A program made the translations under genes and the position numbers. DNA of 32,099 nt from JAJPXC01 sp964517875 (GTDB lineage: Bacteria > Bacteroidota > Bacteroidia > Bacteroidales > Muribaculaceae). This document shows positions 1 through 8,521 of this stretch, in pieces (within the stretch, counting starts at the first letter, position 1; each line of letters opens with the position of its first letter). The notes under the pieces are model-generated. The model saw only the letters and a program-made list of their open reading frames with translations. It was not told the origin of the DNA and did no database searches. Location: NCBI GenBank assembly GCA_964517875.1, contig CAZFEU010000025.1, positions 1 to 32,099 on the forward strand, in the 5' to 3' direction.

Positions 1-7
1 GTTGATG

Positions 8-796
8 TCAGATGTCGGTGCGGGTGCCTACAATCTTTAGATTGTTGTCGCGGATGAAGTCAAGGATGTTGTCGCGTATCTGCGAAGGCTCGATGTCGGC
101 CTCAATGCGCTTCATGGCGTTGAACACCGATGAGCCGCTCTGATACAGGTGACGATAGGCCGAAGCTATATCGTCGATCTGATCCTCAGTGAATCCCTTG
201 CTGCGCATGATGTAGGCATTCGTACCCGAATACACCGCCGGATTGTGGGCTATGATGACGTAGGGGGGCACGTTGGAGCCGATGCGGCACCCTCCCTTGA
301 TCATCACCCACTGACCCACGTGGCACCCTTCATGCACCATGGCGTTGGACGACAGGATTGTGCACTCGTCGACCACGGCATCGCCGGCTATTGTGACACC
401 ATTGCCAAGCACACACCTACCCTTCACCCATGTGTCATGCCCTATGTGGCATTCGGCCATGATGAAGCAGCGCGAGCCTATGCGTGTGGCCTGCCCCTCG
501 CGTATGGAGCGATTGATTATTACATGCTCGCGGATGATGTTGTCGTCACCCACCTCACAGTAGGTTTTCTCACCCTTCCAGCGGAAATCCTGTGGATCGG
601 CACCGATAATCGAGCCTTGATAAACCTTGTTGTGCTTACCCATGCGTGTGCCTCGCATTATAGAGGCGTAAGGCATGATTTCGCATTCATCACCTATCAC
701 CACATCGCTATCGATGTAGGCAAATGGGTGGATAGTAACGTTTTCTCCAATTTTGGCCGTGGGATCGACATAGGCCAACGGACTGATGTTTGACAT
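8..796 (-). CDS. lpxA: LpxA-type acyl-ACP--UDP-N-acetylglucosamine O-acyltransferase
   Basis: A left-handed beta-helix acyltransferase of the LpxA family, which transfers a 3-hydroxyacyl chain from ACP to UDP-GlcNAc at the first step of lipid A synthesis in the cytoplasm. Hexapeptide repeats cover roughly residues 10-190. The segment CHIGHD at 117-121 matches the catalytic His (His125 in E. coli) and NVPPYVI near 190 is the conserved exit to the helical C-terminal domain. An in-frame ATG exists 33 bases upstream, but the second ATG gives 262 residues, the length of E. coli LpxA, and avoids overlap with the preceding gene. It is the last gene of an RND efflux operon, not part of an lpxD/lpxC-fabZ cluster, so it may be a second, divergent paralogue. 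Family assignment is strong; whether it is the housekeeping LpxA is uncertain. Confidence 0.85.
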   Translation of the reverse strand: MSNISPLAYVDPTAKIGENVTIHPFAYIDSDVVIGDECEIMPYASIMRGTRMGKHNKVYQGSIIGADPQDFRWKGEKTYCEVGDDNIIREHVIINRSIREGQATRIGSRCFIMAECHIGHDTWVKGRCVLGNGVTIAGDAVVDECTILSSNAMVHEGCHVGQWVMIKGGCRIGSNVPPYVIIAHNPAVYSGTNAYIMRSKGFTEDQIDDIASAYRHLYQSGSSVFNAMKRIEADIEPSQIRDNILDFIRDNNLKIVGTRTDI

Positions 797-815
797 GGCT
801 TGTTGATTTAAGGGG

Positions 816-2195
816 TTAGCGGCCTCCACCGAGTGCCTGGTATAGATTGATTATGGCCTGAGCCTGTGACAGGCTGTTGGTGATCTGCGATATCTGAGCT
901 GACAGAAGTCCCTGCTGGGCGGTGAGTACCTCAAGGTAGGTGGATGTGCCGATTGAAAGCAGCTCCTGTGTGTATTCTACCGATTTCTCAAGATTCTCCA
1001 CCTGCTTGTCGAGATACTGCTGCTTCTCCGATGTCTTGGCATAGGCTGTCATGGCGTCGCTCACCTCGGCCGAGGCGCTGAGCAGGGTGTACTCAAAGTT
1101 GTTCATGGCCTGCTGCTGGCTGGCCTTTGCAGCCTCAAGGCGTGCTATGTTGGCTCCGCGGGAGAATAGTGGTGCGGTGAGCTGTCCGGCGAGATTGGCA
1201 AACCATACTCCGGGATTGACTATCATCTGTCCCAGGGAATTGGTGAAGCCACCGCTTGCGGTGATGTTGAGCGATGGGTAAAATGCTGCGCGGGCCGATG
1301 CCGTGGCATAGTAGGCGGCGGCCACACCCTGCTCGGCGGCGGCCACGTCGGGGCGTGCGGCGAGCTCCACCATCGGTATCTGCTCGCGCATCAGGGGCGA
1401 CACAGCGAGCTTGAGATCACTGTTTACAGTCCACTGCTGTGGCAGGGTGTTGAGCAATAGCGACATCGTGTTGTTGAGCTTGTCGATCTGCAAGTCAATA
1501 TCAGTGATTGACGCAAGGATGGCGAAGTAGTTGGCCTGTGATTGCACCACTGCCGTCTCATTAAGGCGCGCAGCCTCCTTGAGTTCGCGCATCACCTCTA
1601 CCGACTGTGCCCACAGCTTGGCAGTCTCAACGCTGAGATCGCGCTGGGCATGAAGGGCCACAAGGGCGTAATATGTATTGGCTACGGCTCCTATCAGCTG
1701 CGAGCGCGCCGCCTGAGCGTATGCCTCCGATCGGTATAGCGCCACCTGTGCTCCTCGCTTGCTGTTGAGGAGCTTGCCAAATATGTCGACTTCCCACGAC
1801 ACCTGGGCCGGTAGCTGGTAGCTCCACGACATCTTGCTGCCATCTACGCTCGATCCCGCACCGTTGGGAGCCAGAGCCACCGAAGGGAAGTAGGCCAGAC
1901 GGGCACCGCGCAGTTGGGCATTGGCGATATCCACGTTGAGCTTCGCATTGGCAAGGTTGGTGTTGTTGTTGAGAGCCAGATTGATGTAGTCGGTGAGCAA
2001 TGGATCGGTGAATACTTTCTCCCACAGCAGGTTGCCCAAAGCCGTAGAGTCGGCGGTGGCATTGCGTGCCTCCACATACTCCTTGGTGAGCGCCGTATCG
2101 GTGGGCATCTCAAACTTCTTATACACGTTGCAGCTGCTCATTGCGGCCATCATTACGATGGCTGCAATGGGAGTGCTGATTATAGAGATTTTCAT
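816..2195 (-). CDS. RND efflux outer-membrane channel lipoprotein (TolC/OprM family)
   Basis: Outer-membrane factor of a tripartite efflux pump, 459 residues, the usual size of OprM/CusC/NodT-type channels. The N-terminus is a lipoprotein signal ending in a lipobox-like MSSC with Cys22, so it should be acylated. Two tandem outer-efflux-protein repeats are visible, each rich in Ala, Gln and Leu coiled-coil heptads; the first begins near residue 75 (NTNLANAKLNVDIANAQL) and the second near 290. The TAQQGLLSAQ segment near the C-terminus is typical of the family. It starts 20 bases after the pump gene ends and is followed by the LpxA-type gene, so all four genes are probably one transcript. Together with the two upstream products it would form a continuous duct from inner membrane or periplasm to the outside. 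The exported substrate cannot be read from the sequence. Confidence 0.92.
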   Translation of the reverse strand: MKISIISTPIAAIVMMAAMSSCNVYKKFEMPTDTALTKEYVEARNATADSTALGNLLWEKVFTDPLLTDYINLALNNNTNLANAKLNVDIANAQLRGARLAYFPSVALAPNGAGSSVDGSKMSWSYQLPAQVSWEVDIFGKLLNSKRGAQVALYRSEAYAQAARSQLIGAVANTYYALVALHAQRDLSVETAKLWAQSVEVMRELKEAARLNETAVVQSQANYFAILASITDIDLQIDKLNNTMSLLLNTLPQQWTVNSDLKLAVSPLMREQIPMVELAARPDVAAAEQGVAAAYYATASARAAFYPSLNITASGGFTNSLGQMIVNPGVWFANLAGQLTAPLFSRGANIARLEAAKASQQQAMNNFEYTLLSASAEVSDAMTAYAKTSEKQQYLDKQVENLEKSVEYTQELLSIGTSTYLEVLTAQQGLLSAQISQITNSLSQAQAIINLYQALGGGR

Positions 2196-2215
2196 TGGTT
2201 TACTGTAATAAATGG

Positions 2216-5200
2216 TTAGTTCTTAGGTGCATACTGCTCAATTTCGGCACCGATTTCCTCATTATTCGTGTCTTTCCAGGTGATAGGCTTGATCTTCTCC
2301 TGAATCTTCTCGAATATCACAAACAATGCGGGCACTATCAGCACCTGGAGTATCATACCGATAAGCATACCACCGATTGATCCCGCACCGAGCGCGCGGT
2401 TACCGTTGGCACCCACACCGTGGGCAAACATCATAGGCAGTAAGCCTATAATCAATGCCAAAGAGGTCATCAAGATAGGACGCAGACGGGCTACGGCTCC
2501 GGCAATCGCTGCATTGACAATACCCATGCCGGTGCGTCGGCGCTCAAGGCAGAACTCGATGATGAGGATGGCGTTCTTGGCCAACAGACCGATCAACATA
2601 ATCAATGCGATCTGTAAGTAGATGTTATTGGAAAGTCCCTCGATGTCGGCGAAGATGAACGAGCCCATCAAGCCGAACGGTATCGACAGTATCACAGCCC
2701 AAGGTAGAATATAGCTCTCATACTGAGCCGACAGCAGCAGGTACACGAACAGCAGACACAGGCCGAAGATGGTGGCGGTGGCCCCGCTCGACGACTTAGC
2801 CTCCTCACGTGTCATACCCGAGTACTCGTAGGTGTAGCCTGTGGGAAGCACCTCAGACGCCACGCGCTCCACAGCTTTGAGCGCATCACCCGATGAATAT
2901 CCCTGTGCCGGCTGACCCGACACCGAAATCGAGGTGAACATATTGAAGCGGTTGAGCAAGTCCGGGCCCTTCACCTGCTTGAGGGTGACGAAGTTGCTGA
3001 TTGATGCCATCTCCGAGCCGTTGCGCACCTTGATAGCGTCGAGCGACGCCTCGTCGATACGCGCTTCGGGTGCGGCCTGCATCATCACGCGATAAATCTT
3101 GCCGAAGCGGTTGAAGTTGGACACATACATACCGCCGTAGTAGGCCTGAAGCGTGGAGAGGATAGTTTGCGGGCTCAACCCTGCGCGCTTGGCCTTGGCA
3201 GCGTCGACATCGACCATATACTGCGGGAAGCTGGGGTTGAATGTGGTGTAGGCCTGTGCTATCTCAGGTTGCTCGTTGAGCTTGGCCAGGAATTGCTGCA
3301 CCACGCCGAAGAATTGGGTGATGTCGCCACCGGTGCGGTCCTGCATTTTCAGCTCAAAGCCATTGGTCACCGAGTAACCGGTAATCATAGGGGGTGCGAA
3401 CATAATGACGCGTCCGTTCTTCACCACTTGCGCCAGCTTGGCCTGTGCCATCTGCTGAATCTTGGTGGACGACTCCTCGGCCGAACGCTCGCTCCAGTCC
3501 TTGAGCTTAATAATGAATGTGCCGTAGGTATTTCCGGCACCAGCGATGAAGCTATAACCGGTGACGCTCTGACGGTGACGAATGCCCGGGATGGTGCCGA
3601 GCACCGAGTCAATCTTTTCCATCTCGCGCTGGGTTACCTCCTGCGATGTGGCCGGAGGCATGTCGAGCATACAGAACAGGGTACCTGTATCTTCATCGGG
3701 CACGAGGGCCGTAGGTGTGACGCGCATCATGTAGACCAATGCGGCGATTGACACAACAACGATAATAAATGCCGAAATCTTGTGATTGATGAAGAAGCGC
3801 ACCGCCGGGCGATAAACTTTGAGCAGACGGTTGTAACCGTTCTCAAATCCACGGTGGAAACGCTTGCTGAAGATGCCCAGCACGGCAATTACAGCCACTA
3901 TCGAGGCTATAACAAGATGGGGTATATTTTCCAGCTGATACCAGCCAAGCACCATGAAGGTGATCGTAGCTATCAGGAAGAGCATGGTAATCAATGGATG
4001 CAGGTCAAGGGCCAAACGACGGCGATAGTGCTTAGTCACTGCTTCACCTGCAGCCTTATAGGCATCGCCAAGACGCTCTTTCAGTGATTTTTCATTACCC
4101 TGCTCGTCGTGAGCCTTGAGGAACACTGCACACAAGGCCGGCGACAGAGTCAATGCATTGATGGCCGAGAAGCCAATCGCAATTGCCATAGTCAATCCAA
4201 ACTGGCGGTAGAACACACCCGAAGTGCCGGGCATGAACGACACGGGGATGAACACCAGCATCATCACAAGGGTGATTGAAATAAGCGCTCCGGCTATCTC
4301 GTTCATCGCATCGATTGATGCCTTGCGCGGGTCGTGGTAGCCGGCATCGAGTTTGGCGTGGACTGCCTCCACCACCACTATCGCGTCATCCACCACAATC
4401 GCTATGGCAAGCACCAGAGCCGAGAGGGTGATAAGGTTGATTGAGAACCCGATGACATACATCATGAAGAATGTACCGATCAGCGCCACAGGGATGGCGA
4501 TGGCCGGAATAATGGTGGAACGGAAATCCTGTAGGAAGATATACACCACGAAGAACACGAGCACGAATGCCTCGATGAGTGTTTTCACCACCTCCTCGAT
4601 TGATGCGTAGAGGAAGTCGTTATTGTTCATCGGCACCTCGATGGTGAGTCCGGCCGGGAGATCTTTCTTCACGTTTTCAAGCTCGGCAAGACAGTCGTTG
4701 ATAATCTGGGTGGCATTTGAGCCGGCTGTCTGGAATATGATACACATCGAAGCGGGAAGACTGTTGAGGCTCGATGAGTAGCCGTAGGTGACGCGTCCGA
4801 GCTCCACATCGGCTACATCCTTCAGATAGAGGTCGCCGGTGGTGTCGTTGGAGCGAATCACGATGTTGCCAAATTCCTCGGGCGTAGCCAGACGTCCCTT
4901 ATATTTCATGGTATATTGGAAACTCTGGTTGCCACGCTCGCCGAATGTACCGGGAGCTGCCTCGATATTCTGCTCGGCAAGGGCAGTAGTGATATCTGCT
5001 GGCATCAGCGAGTACTGGGCCATCTTGTCGGGATCGAGCCATATACGCATTGAGTAGTCGGCACCCATCACCATCACATCGCCCACACCCGACACACGCT
5101 GGAGCTGCGGCACGATATTGATTTTCATATAGTTCTCGATAAATTCGAGATCGTAGAGCCCCTCTGTCTCGGCTGCGAGCGACACTGCCATAAGCATCGA

Positions 5201-5605
5201 GGTCTGTCGTTTCTGTGTGATCACGCCCACCTGGGTTACCTCCGACGGGAGTAGGTTTTGAGCCTTGGCCACACGGTTTTGCACGTCGACGGCAGCCATA
5301 TTGGGGTCGAAACCTTGCTCGAAGTATACGTTGATGGTAGCCGAGCCGGTGTTGGTGGCTGTCGACTCCATATATGTCATGCCCTCGGCACCGTTGATCG
5401 ACTCCTCAAGAGGAGCTATCACCGAGTTAAGCACCGCCTGGGCATTGGCACCGGTATAAGTGGTGCTCACCGAGATGGTGGGAGGGGCTATGTTGGGAAA
5501 CTGGGTGATGGGGAGTGAGAACAAACCCAATATACCCAGCAATACAATGAATATTGATATGACCGTTGATAGTACCGGTCGATTAATAAATGTATCGAGT
5601 TTCAT
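2216..5605 (-). CDS. RND multidrug efflux pump, inner-membrane subunit (HAE1/AcrB family)
   Basis: Proton-driven efflux transporter of the hydrophobe/amphiphile RND family, 1129 residues. The first transmembrane helix follows MKLDTFINRPVLS, and the proton-relay residues are present: the Asp pair D406-D407 in TM4 and Lys1010 in TM10, equivalent to AcrB D407/D408 and K940. These positions show that about 71 extra residues lie between the two halves. The surplus falls near residues 505-577, between TM6 and TM7, and contains a basic stretch (KHYRRRLALD) followed by two hydrophobic segments at about 533-577 that look like an additional helical hairpin. AcrB-type pumps are usually 1030-1070 residues. 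The gene lies between the adaptor and the channel genes. The function call is secure; the substrate is unknown. Confidence 0.96.
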   Translation of the reverse strand: MKLDTFINRPVLSTVISIFIVLLGILGLFSLPITQFPNIAPPTISVSTTYTGANAQAVLNSVIAPLEESINGAEGMTYMESTATNTGSATINVYFEQGFDPNMAAVDVQNRVAKAQNLLPSEVTQVGVITQKRQTSMLMAVSLAAETEGLYDLEFIENYMKINIVPQLQRVSGVGDVMVMGADYSMRIWLDPDKMAQYSLMPADITTALAEQNIEAAPGTFGERGNQSFQYTMKYKGRLATPEEFGNIVIRSNDTTGDLYLKDVADVELGRVTYGYSSSLNSLPASMCIIFQTAGSNATQIINDCLAELENVKKDLPAGLTIEVPMNNNDFLYASIEEVVKTLIEAFVLVFFVVYIFLQDFRSTIIPAIAIPVALIGTFFMMYVIGFSINLITLSALVLAIAIVVDDAIVVVEAVHAKLDAGYHDPRKASIDAMNEIAGALISITLVMMLVFIPVSFMPGTSGVFYRQFGLTMAIAIGFSAINALTLSPALCAVFLKAHDEQGNEKSLKERLGDAYKAAGEAVTKHYRRRLALDLHPLITMLFLIATITFMVLGWYQLENIPHLVIASIVAVIAVLGIFSKRFHRGFENGYNRLLKVYRPAVRFFINHKISAFIIVVVSIAALVYMMRVTPTALVPDEDTGTLFCMLDMPPATSQEVTQREMEKIDSVLGTIPGIRHRQSVTGYSFIAGAGNTYGTFIIKLKDWSERSAEESSTKIQQMAQAKLAQVVKNGRVIMFAPPMITGYSVTNGFELKMQDRTGGDITQFFGVVQQFLAKLNEQPEIAQAYTTFNPSFPQYMVDVDAAKAKRAGLSPQTILSTLQAYYGGMYVSNFNRFGKIYRVMMQAAPEARIDEASLDAIKVRNGSEMASISNFVTLKQVKGPDLLNRFNMFTSISVSGQPAQGYSSGDALKAVERVASEVLPTGYTYEYSGMTREEAKSSSGATATIFGLCLLFVYLLLSAQYESYILPWAVILSIPFGLMGSFIFADIEGLSNNIYLQIALIMLIGLLAKNAILIIEFCLERRRTGMGIVNAAIAGAVARLRPILMTSLALIIGLLPMMFAHGVGANGNRALGAGSIGGMLIGMILQVLIVPALFVIFEKIQEKIKPITWKDTNNEEIGAEIEQYAPKN

Positions 5606-5626
5606 CGGTGTTGTGAATGAATTGGG

Positions 5627-6784
5627 TTATTGAGCTTGCTCAGCTGAGGCAGCTGTGGGAGTGATGGTCATGCCATCTCTTACGGTCTGGTTGACTCCCT
5701 CCACTACTATTACATCGCCCACCTCGAGGCCTGAAGTCACCACATAGTTGCGCGAGTCGGTGCGGCCCTCCATGATAGTGATGGGCACTGCGGCTACCTG
5801 ATTGTCATCGTTGACTTTGAGCACAAAGCGCTGATCCTGGATGCCGAACGATGCGCTCTGAGGTATAAGGATAGCTTCCTCAATCACCTCGGGTATCACA
5901 ACCTTGCCGGTGAAGCCTGAGCGGAGCACCCCGGATGGATTGTCGAAGAGAGCGCGGGCCTTGGCAGCACCGGTCTGAGCGTTAATCACACCCTCGATAG
6001 TCACCACTTCACCCTCGATAGGATAGGTGCTGCCGTTGGAGAGGATGAGCTTCACCTTGGGGAGCGACTTCATAGCCGATGCCACCGATTGGTTGCCGTT
6101 GTCGGTCATGGCCAGCAGATAGTTCTCGGAGAGTGAGAAATCGGCGTAGACTTTCGAGGTGTTGCTCACGGTGGTGAGTGCTGTCGACGGCGACGCGAGA
6201 GTACCCTCGCGGAATGGTATCTGCCCTACCACACCATCAATGGGTGAGGTAATGACGGTGTAGGCGAGGTTCTTCTGTGCGTTGGTGAGCTGAGCGCGTG
6301 CCGATGCGAGGTTGGCCTCAGCTGTTTTAAGCTGATTGGCCGACAGCTCGTAGGCATAGCTGCTTATGATGCCCTTGTCGAAGAGCGCCTTATCTTTGTT
6401 GGCAGTGCTGCGTGCTGTGTTGACGGCGGTCTGAGCTGAGTTGACGGCAGCTTCAGCCGAGTTAACAGCGGCCTGGTATTGCACCTGATCAAGGGTGAAC
6501 AGAATCTGGCCGGCTTTCACTTCCTGCCCTTCATCAACATTCACTGTCGTGATAAATCCCGTGACTTGTGGACGTATATCCACGTCGTTAATACCCTTGA
6601 TTGATGCCGGGTAAGAGTTTTCAATCTCTGAGGTTGACACTCCCAGTGTCATTGTAGCTACCTGGGGGGCTTGTTGAGCGGCTGCGGCGGCAGCTGCTCC
6701 CTGCTCCTTTTGGGCATCCTTGCCCGAGCATGCGGTCAACGCTACCGCGGCGGCAGCGAAGACGATGTGATAAATCTGCTTCAT
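5627..6784 (-). CDS. RND efflux periplasmic adaptor lipoprotein (AcrA/MexA family)
   Basis: Membrane-fusion protein linking the RND pump to the outer-membrane channel, 385 residues. The signal peptide ends in LTAC, with Cys19 as the predicted acylated residue, anchoring it to the inner membrane. An Ala/Gln-rich stretch follows, then the biotinyl-lipoyl half-motif (VDEGQEVKAGQILFTLD, about 80-98), an alpha-helical hairpin rich in Ala, Asn and Gln (about 100-165), the returning lipoyl half with TSPIDGVVG, and beta-barrel and membrane-proximal domains ending at VVEGVNQTVRDGM. It is the first gene of the efflux operon, 21 bases before the pump gene. A 273-base intergenic region separates it from a divergent LytTR regulator, which is a natural candidate controller by position alone. 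Confidence 0.94.
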   Translation of the reverse strand: MKQIYHIVFAAAAVALTACSGKDAQKEQGAAAAAAAQQAPQVATMTLGVSTSEIENSYPASIKGINDVDIRPQVTGFITTVNVDEGQEVKAGQILFTLDQVQYQAAVNSAEAAVNSAQTAVNTARSTANKDKALFDKGIISSYAYELSANQLKTAEANLASARAQLTNAQKNLAYTVITSPIDGVVGQIPFREGTLASPSTALTTVSNTSKVYADFSLSENYLLAMTDNGNQSVASAMKSLPKVKLILSNGSTYPIEGEVVTIEGVINAQTGAAKARALFDNPSGVLRSGFTGKVVIPEVIEEAILIPQSASFGIQDQRFVLKVNDDNQVAAVPITIMEGRTDSRNYVVTSGLEVGDVIVVEGVNQTVRDGMTITPTAASAEQAQ

Positions 6785-7057
6785 CGAGTTAAGTTTATTT
6801 ACTCTTTTCGGTTATATATTTCTCTGTTGTGTGTGAGTGACGCATTGTGTGTGTTGCCTCACCAATATCTATCTGCTTATATGTGCCTATGCGGTGTTAC
6901 CCGGGGCACACCTACTGGAATTTCAAGGCTAAATTACTCAATTATTATATAATCGTGGCAATATTTCTGAATTTTTAGGTGTTTTGCTTACTTTTTTCCC
7001 CCTTTCTACCAACCACCGACACTCGATTTAGGTTTTTTCAGTATCTTTGTTAACGAT
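6785..7057. promoter_or_regulatory. Divergent intergenic region between efflux operon and LytTR regulator
   Basis: This AT-rich 273-base region must hold the start sites of both the efflux operon (leftward) and the LytTR gene (rightward). On the plus strand a perfect TATCTTTG (7042-7049) fits the Bacteroidota -7 box. On the minus strand the best candidate for the efflux operon is TAATTTAG (6932-6939 read leftward), one mismatch from TAnnTTTG and without a clear -33 element, so it is only tentative. LytTR proteins usually bind pairs of short direct repeats, but I could not identify a convincing pair. Confidence 0.4.
7042..7049 (+). promoter_or_regulatory. Bacteroidota -7 promoter element for the LytTR regulator
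   Basis: TATCTTTG matches TAnnTTTG exactly. Its last base is only 8 bases before the ATG at 7058, so a start site at the usual distance gives an untranslated leader of about 0-4 bases. No TTTG is seen at the expected -33 position. Confidence 0.5.
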
Positions 7058-7792
7058 ATGTCGACCCTGCGCTGCTACATAATCACCGACGATGCCGCCA
7101 CGTCGCAGCTCATTGAGCAATACATCCACCGCACCCCCATGATGGAGTGCGCAGGTGTGTTCACATCGGCGCGCGAAGCATTTCCAGGCATCGCTGCCGC
7201 CGGGGTCGATGTGGTGATAGCTGCCGCCGAGATGCCTCAGCTCGGGGGGCTCGAGCTGTCACGTCTGCTCCCCGCAGGCTGTCGGCTGGTACTACTTGGC
7301 TCGCACCCCGGAAACGCAGCCGAGGTATATGACGCCGGCGTGGCCGATTACCTGCTGATGCCTGTGAGCTATGAGCGCTTCGCATTATGCGCTCGACGGC
7401 TGCTCGCAGCAGGGAGCTTAGCGGCCAACCCATCCGACCGAGGGTTGAGATCAATCTTCGTGAAGAGCGACTATAAGGTCGTGCAGCTACCCATCGACGA
7501 AATCCTATTTATCGAGGGGCTGAAAGACTATGTGAAGTTTTACCTGGGGCACGATCAGCGCTCAGTGATGTCGCTTATGTCGATGAAATCCATCGAATCC
7601 TACCTGCCACCCGACACGTTCATGCGTGTGCACCGCTCCTACATAGTCAACCTTCACCATATGCGCACCATCGACCGCGGCCGCATAGTGTTTGGCCCTC
7701 ATCTTATACCCATAGGTGAGACTTACCGCCCTCATTTGCAGCAATACATAGCATCACGGTCGGCAACGGAGCGCACCGCACCCGACAAATAA
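7058..7792 (+). CDS. LytTR-family DNA-binding regulator with degenerate receiver domain
   Basis: A 244-residue protein with an N-terminal response-regulator receiver fold (about 4-115) and a C-terminal LytTR DNA-binding domain (about 138-238, with FIEGLKDYVKFY and MRVHRSYIVNL). The acidic pair D11-D12 is kept. The phospho-acceptor position, normally Asp in the LIFLDIQMP segment, reads VVIAAAEMP with Ala56, and the conserved Lys before the last cis-Pro is Met101 (YLLMPVS). Phosphorylation by a partner kinase is therefore unlikely, and no histidine kinase gene is adjacent. It diverges from the RND efflux operon, so control of that operon is a reasonable but untested inference. The start is supported by the -7 box just upstream and by the receiver domain beginning at residue 5. 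Confidence 0.9.
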   Translation: MSTLRCYIITDDAATSQLIEQYIHRTPMMECAGVFTSAREAFPGIAAAGVDVVIAAAEMPQLGGLELSRLLPAGCRLVLLGSHPGNAAEVYDAGVADYLLMPVSYERFALCARRLLAAGSLAANPSDRGLRSIFVKSDYKVVQLPIDEILFIEGLKDYVKFYLGHDQRSVMSLMSMKSIESYLPPDTFMRVHRSYIVNLHHMRTIDRGRIVFGPHLIPIGETYRPHLQQYIASRSATERTAPDK

Positions 7793-7858
7793 CGCCCCGA
7801 TATCCGAACTTTTTCTCAACCTTGCACGTTAGCTTGTAAATCTTCAATACTAAAGCCA

Positions 7859-7999
7859 ATGGAAGCTACAACACTCATCAGCCTGCTCAACTGGACTATC
7901 CTCGCCTCACTCACCTGGTCGGCCGCATGGATTGGCTCAAAAATGCAGCGTCGGCTTGTACGCATCGGCTGCCAGCGTGCCCAACGCCACAACCGATGA
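7859..7999 (+). CDS. Small 46-aa membrane protein, hypothetical
   Basis: A short open frame starting MEATTLISLL, with one predicted transmembrane stretch (about residues 5-28) followed by a basic tail (KMQRRLVRIGCQRAQRHNR). Its stop codon overlaps the ATG of the next gene in the arrangement ATGA (7996-7999), a classical sign of translational coupling and the main reason to believe it is expressed. I recognise no family. It lies 66 bases after the LytTR gene on the same strand, so readthrough from that gene is possible; no clear promoter of its own is visible. Confidence 0.5.
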   Translation: MEATTLISLLNWTILASLTWSAAWIGSKMQRRLVRIGCQRAQRHNR

Positions 8000-8469
8000 T
8001 CGATACGGCATTTTTTCACTCCACCGAATTTTTTGTAATAGCTACAGTAGTGGCGGCTCTCATCGTCGGATTTATGGCAATTCCGTCGAGGCGCGGGGAG
8101 GCAAGGCAATTTTTTGTCGAGGCCAGCGTGATGGCCACCGGCGATGACCACGCCGACCCTTCAATCGAATTTGTATGCGCCGATGATGGTACGGTGGCCC
8201 TTACACGCCACGGGTTGCAGGGAGTGCGCACATCAGGCATGGTAAATCTCGCCATCACGCTCATCGGCTTTGATATCACTATAAATGAACGACTTGTGGA
8301 AGGGAGCACCTGGGATGGCCCTGCCGACACGGCCATGGCCACCCTTGACATGATGGGTGCCGAGCGATACCATGTGGTATACAAGAGCGAATCGCTGTCG
8401 CGCATCGCCACCCTCACCATCAACAATCGCCCCGGATTTCGTGCTTCGCGCCCACTGCTGCTGAGTTGA
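7996..8469 (+). CDS. Hypothetical membrane-anchored protein, 157 aa
   Basis: Unrecognised protein with an N-terminal hydrophobic helix (FFVIATVVAALIVGFMAIP, about residues 12-30) followed by a basic stop-transfer (SRRGEAR) and a soluble domain of about 120 residues that appears beta-rich. This suggests a single-pass inner-membrane protein. The frame is open further upstream to an ATG at 7927, but the ATG at 7996 is preferred because it overlaps the stop of the preceding 46-aa gene (ATGA) and places the membrane helix at the N-terminus. The soluble part has paired acidic and Thr residues but no catalytic motif I can name. It ends 52 bases before upp, which has its own promoter. Confidence 0.6.
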   Translation: MIDTAFFHSTEFFVIATVVAALIVGFMAIPSRRGEARQFFVEASVMATGDDHADPSIEFVCADDGTVALTRHGLQGVRTSGMVNLAITLIGFDITINERLVEGSTWDGPADTAMATLDMMGAERYHVVYKSESLSRIATLTINNRPGFRASRPLLLS

Positions 8470-8496
8470 CAGATTGACTAATAATTGCTAATTTTG
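8466..8496 (+). promoter_or_regulatory. Promoter of upp
   Basis: TTG at 8466-8468 and TAATTTTG at 8489-8496, separated by 20 bases, match the Bacteroidota -33/-7 consensus. The predicted leader before the ATG at 8522 is about 20 bases. Confidence 0.6.
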
Positions 8497-8521
8497 CATC
8501 GAAATACCAAAATACCTCACC

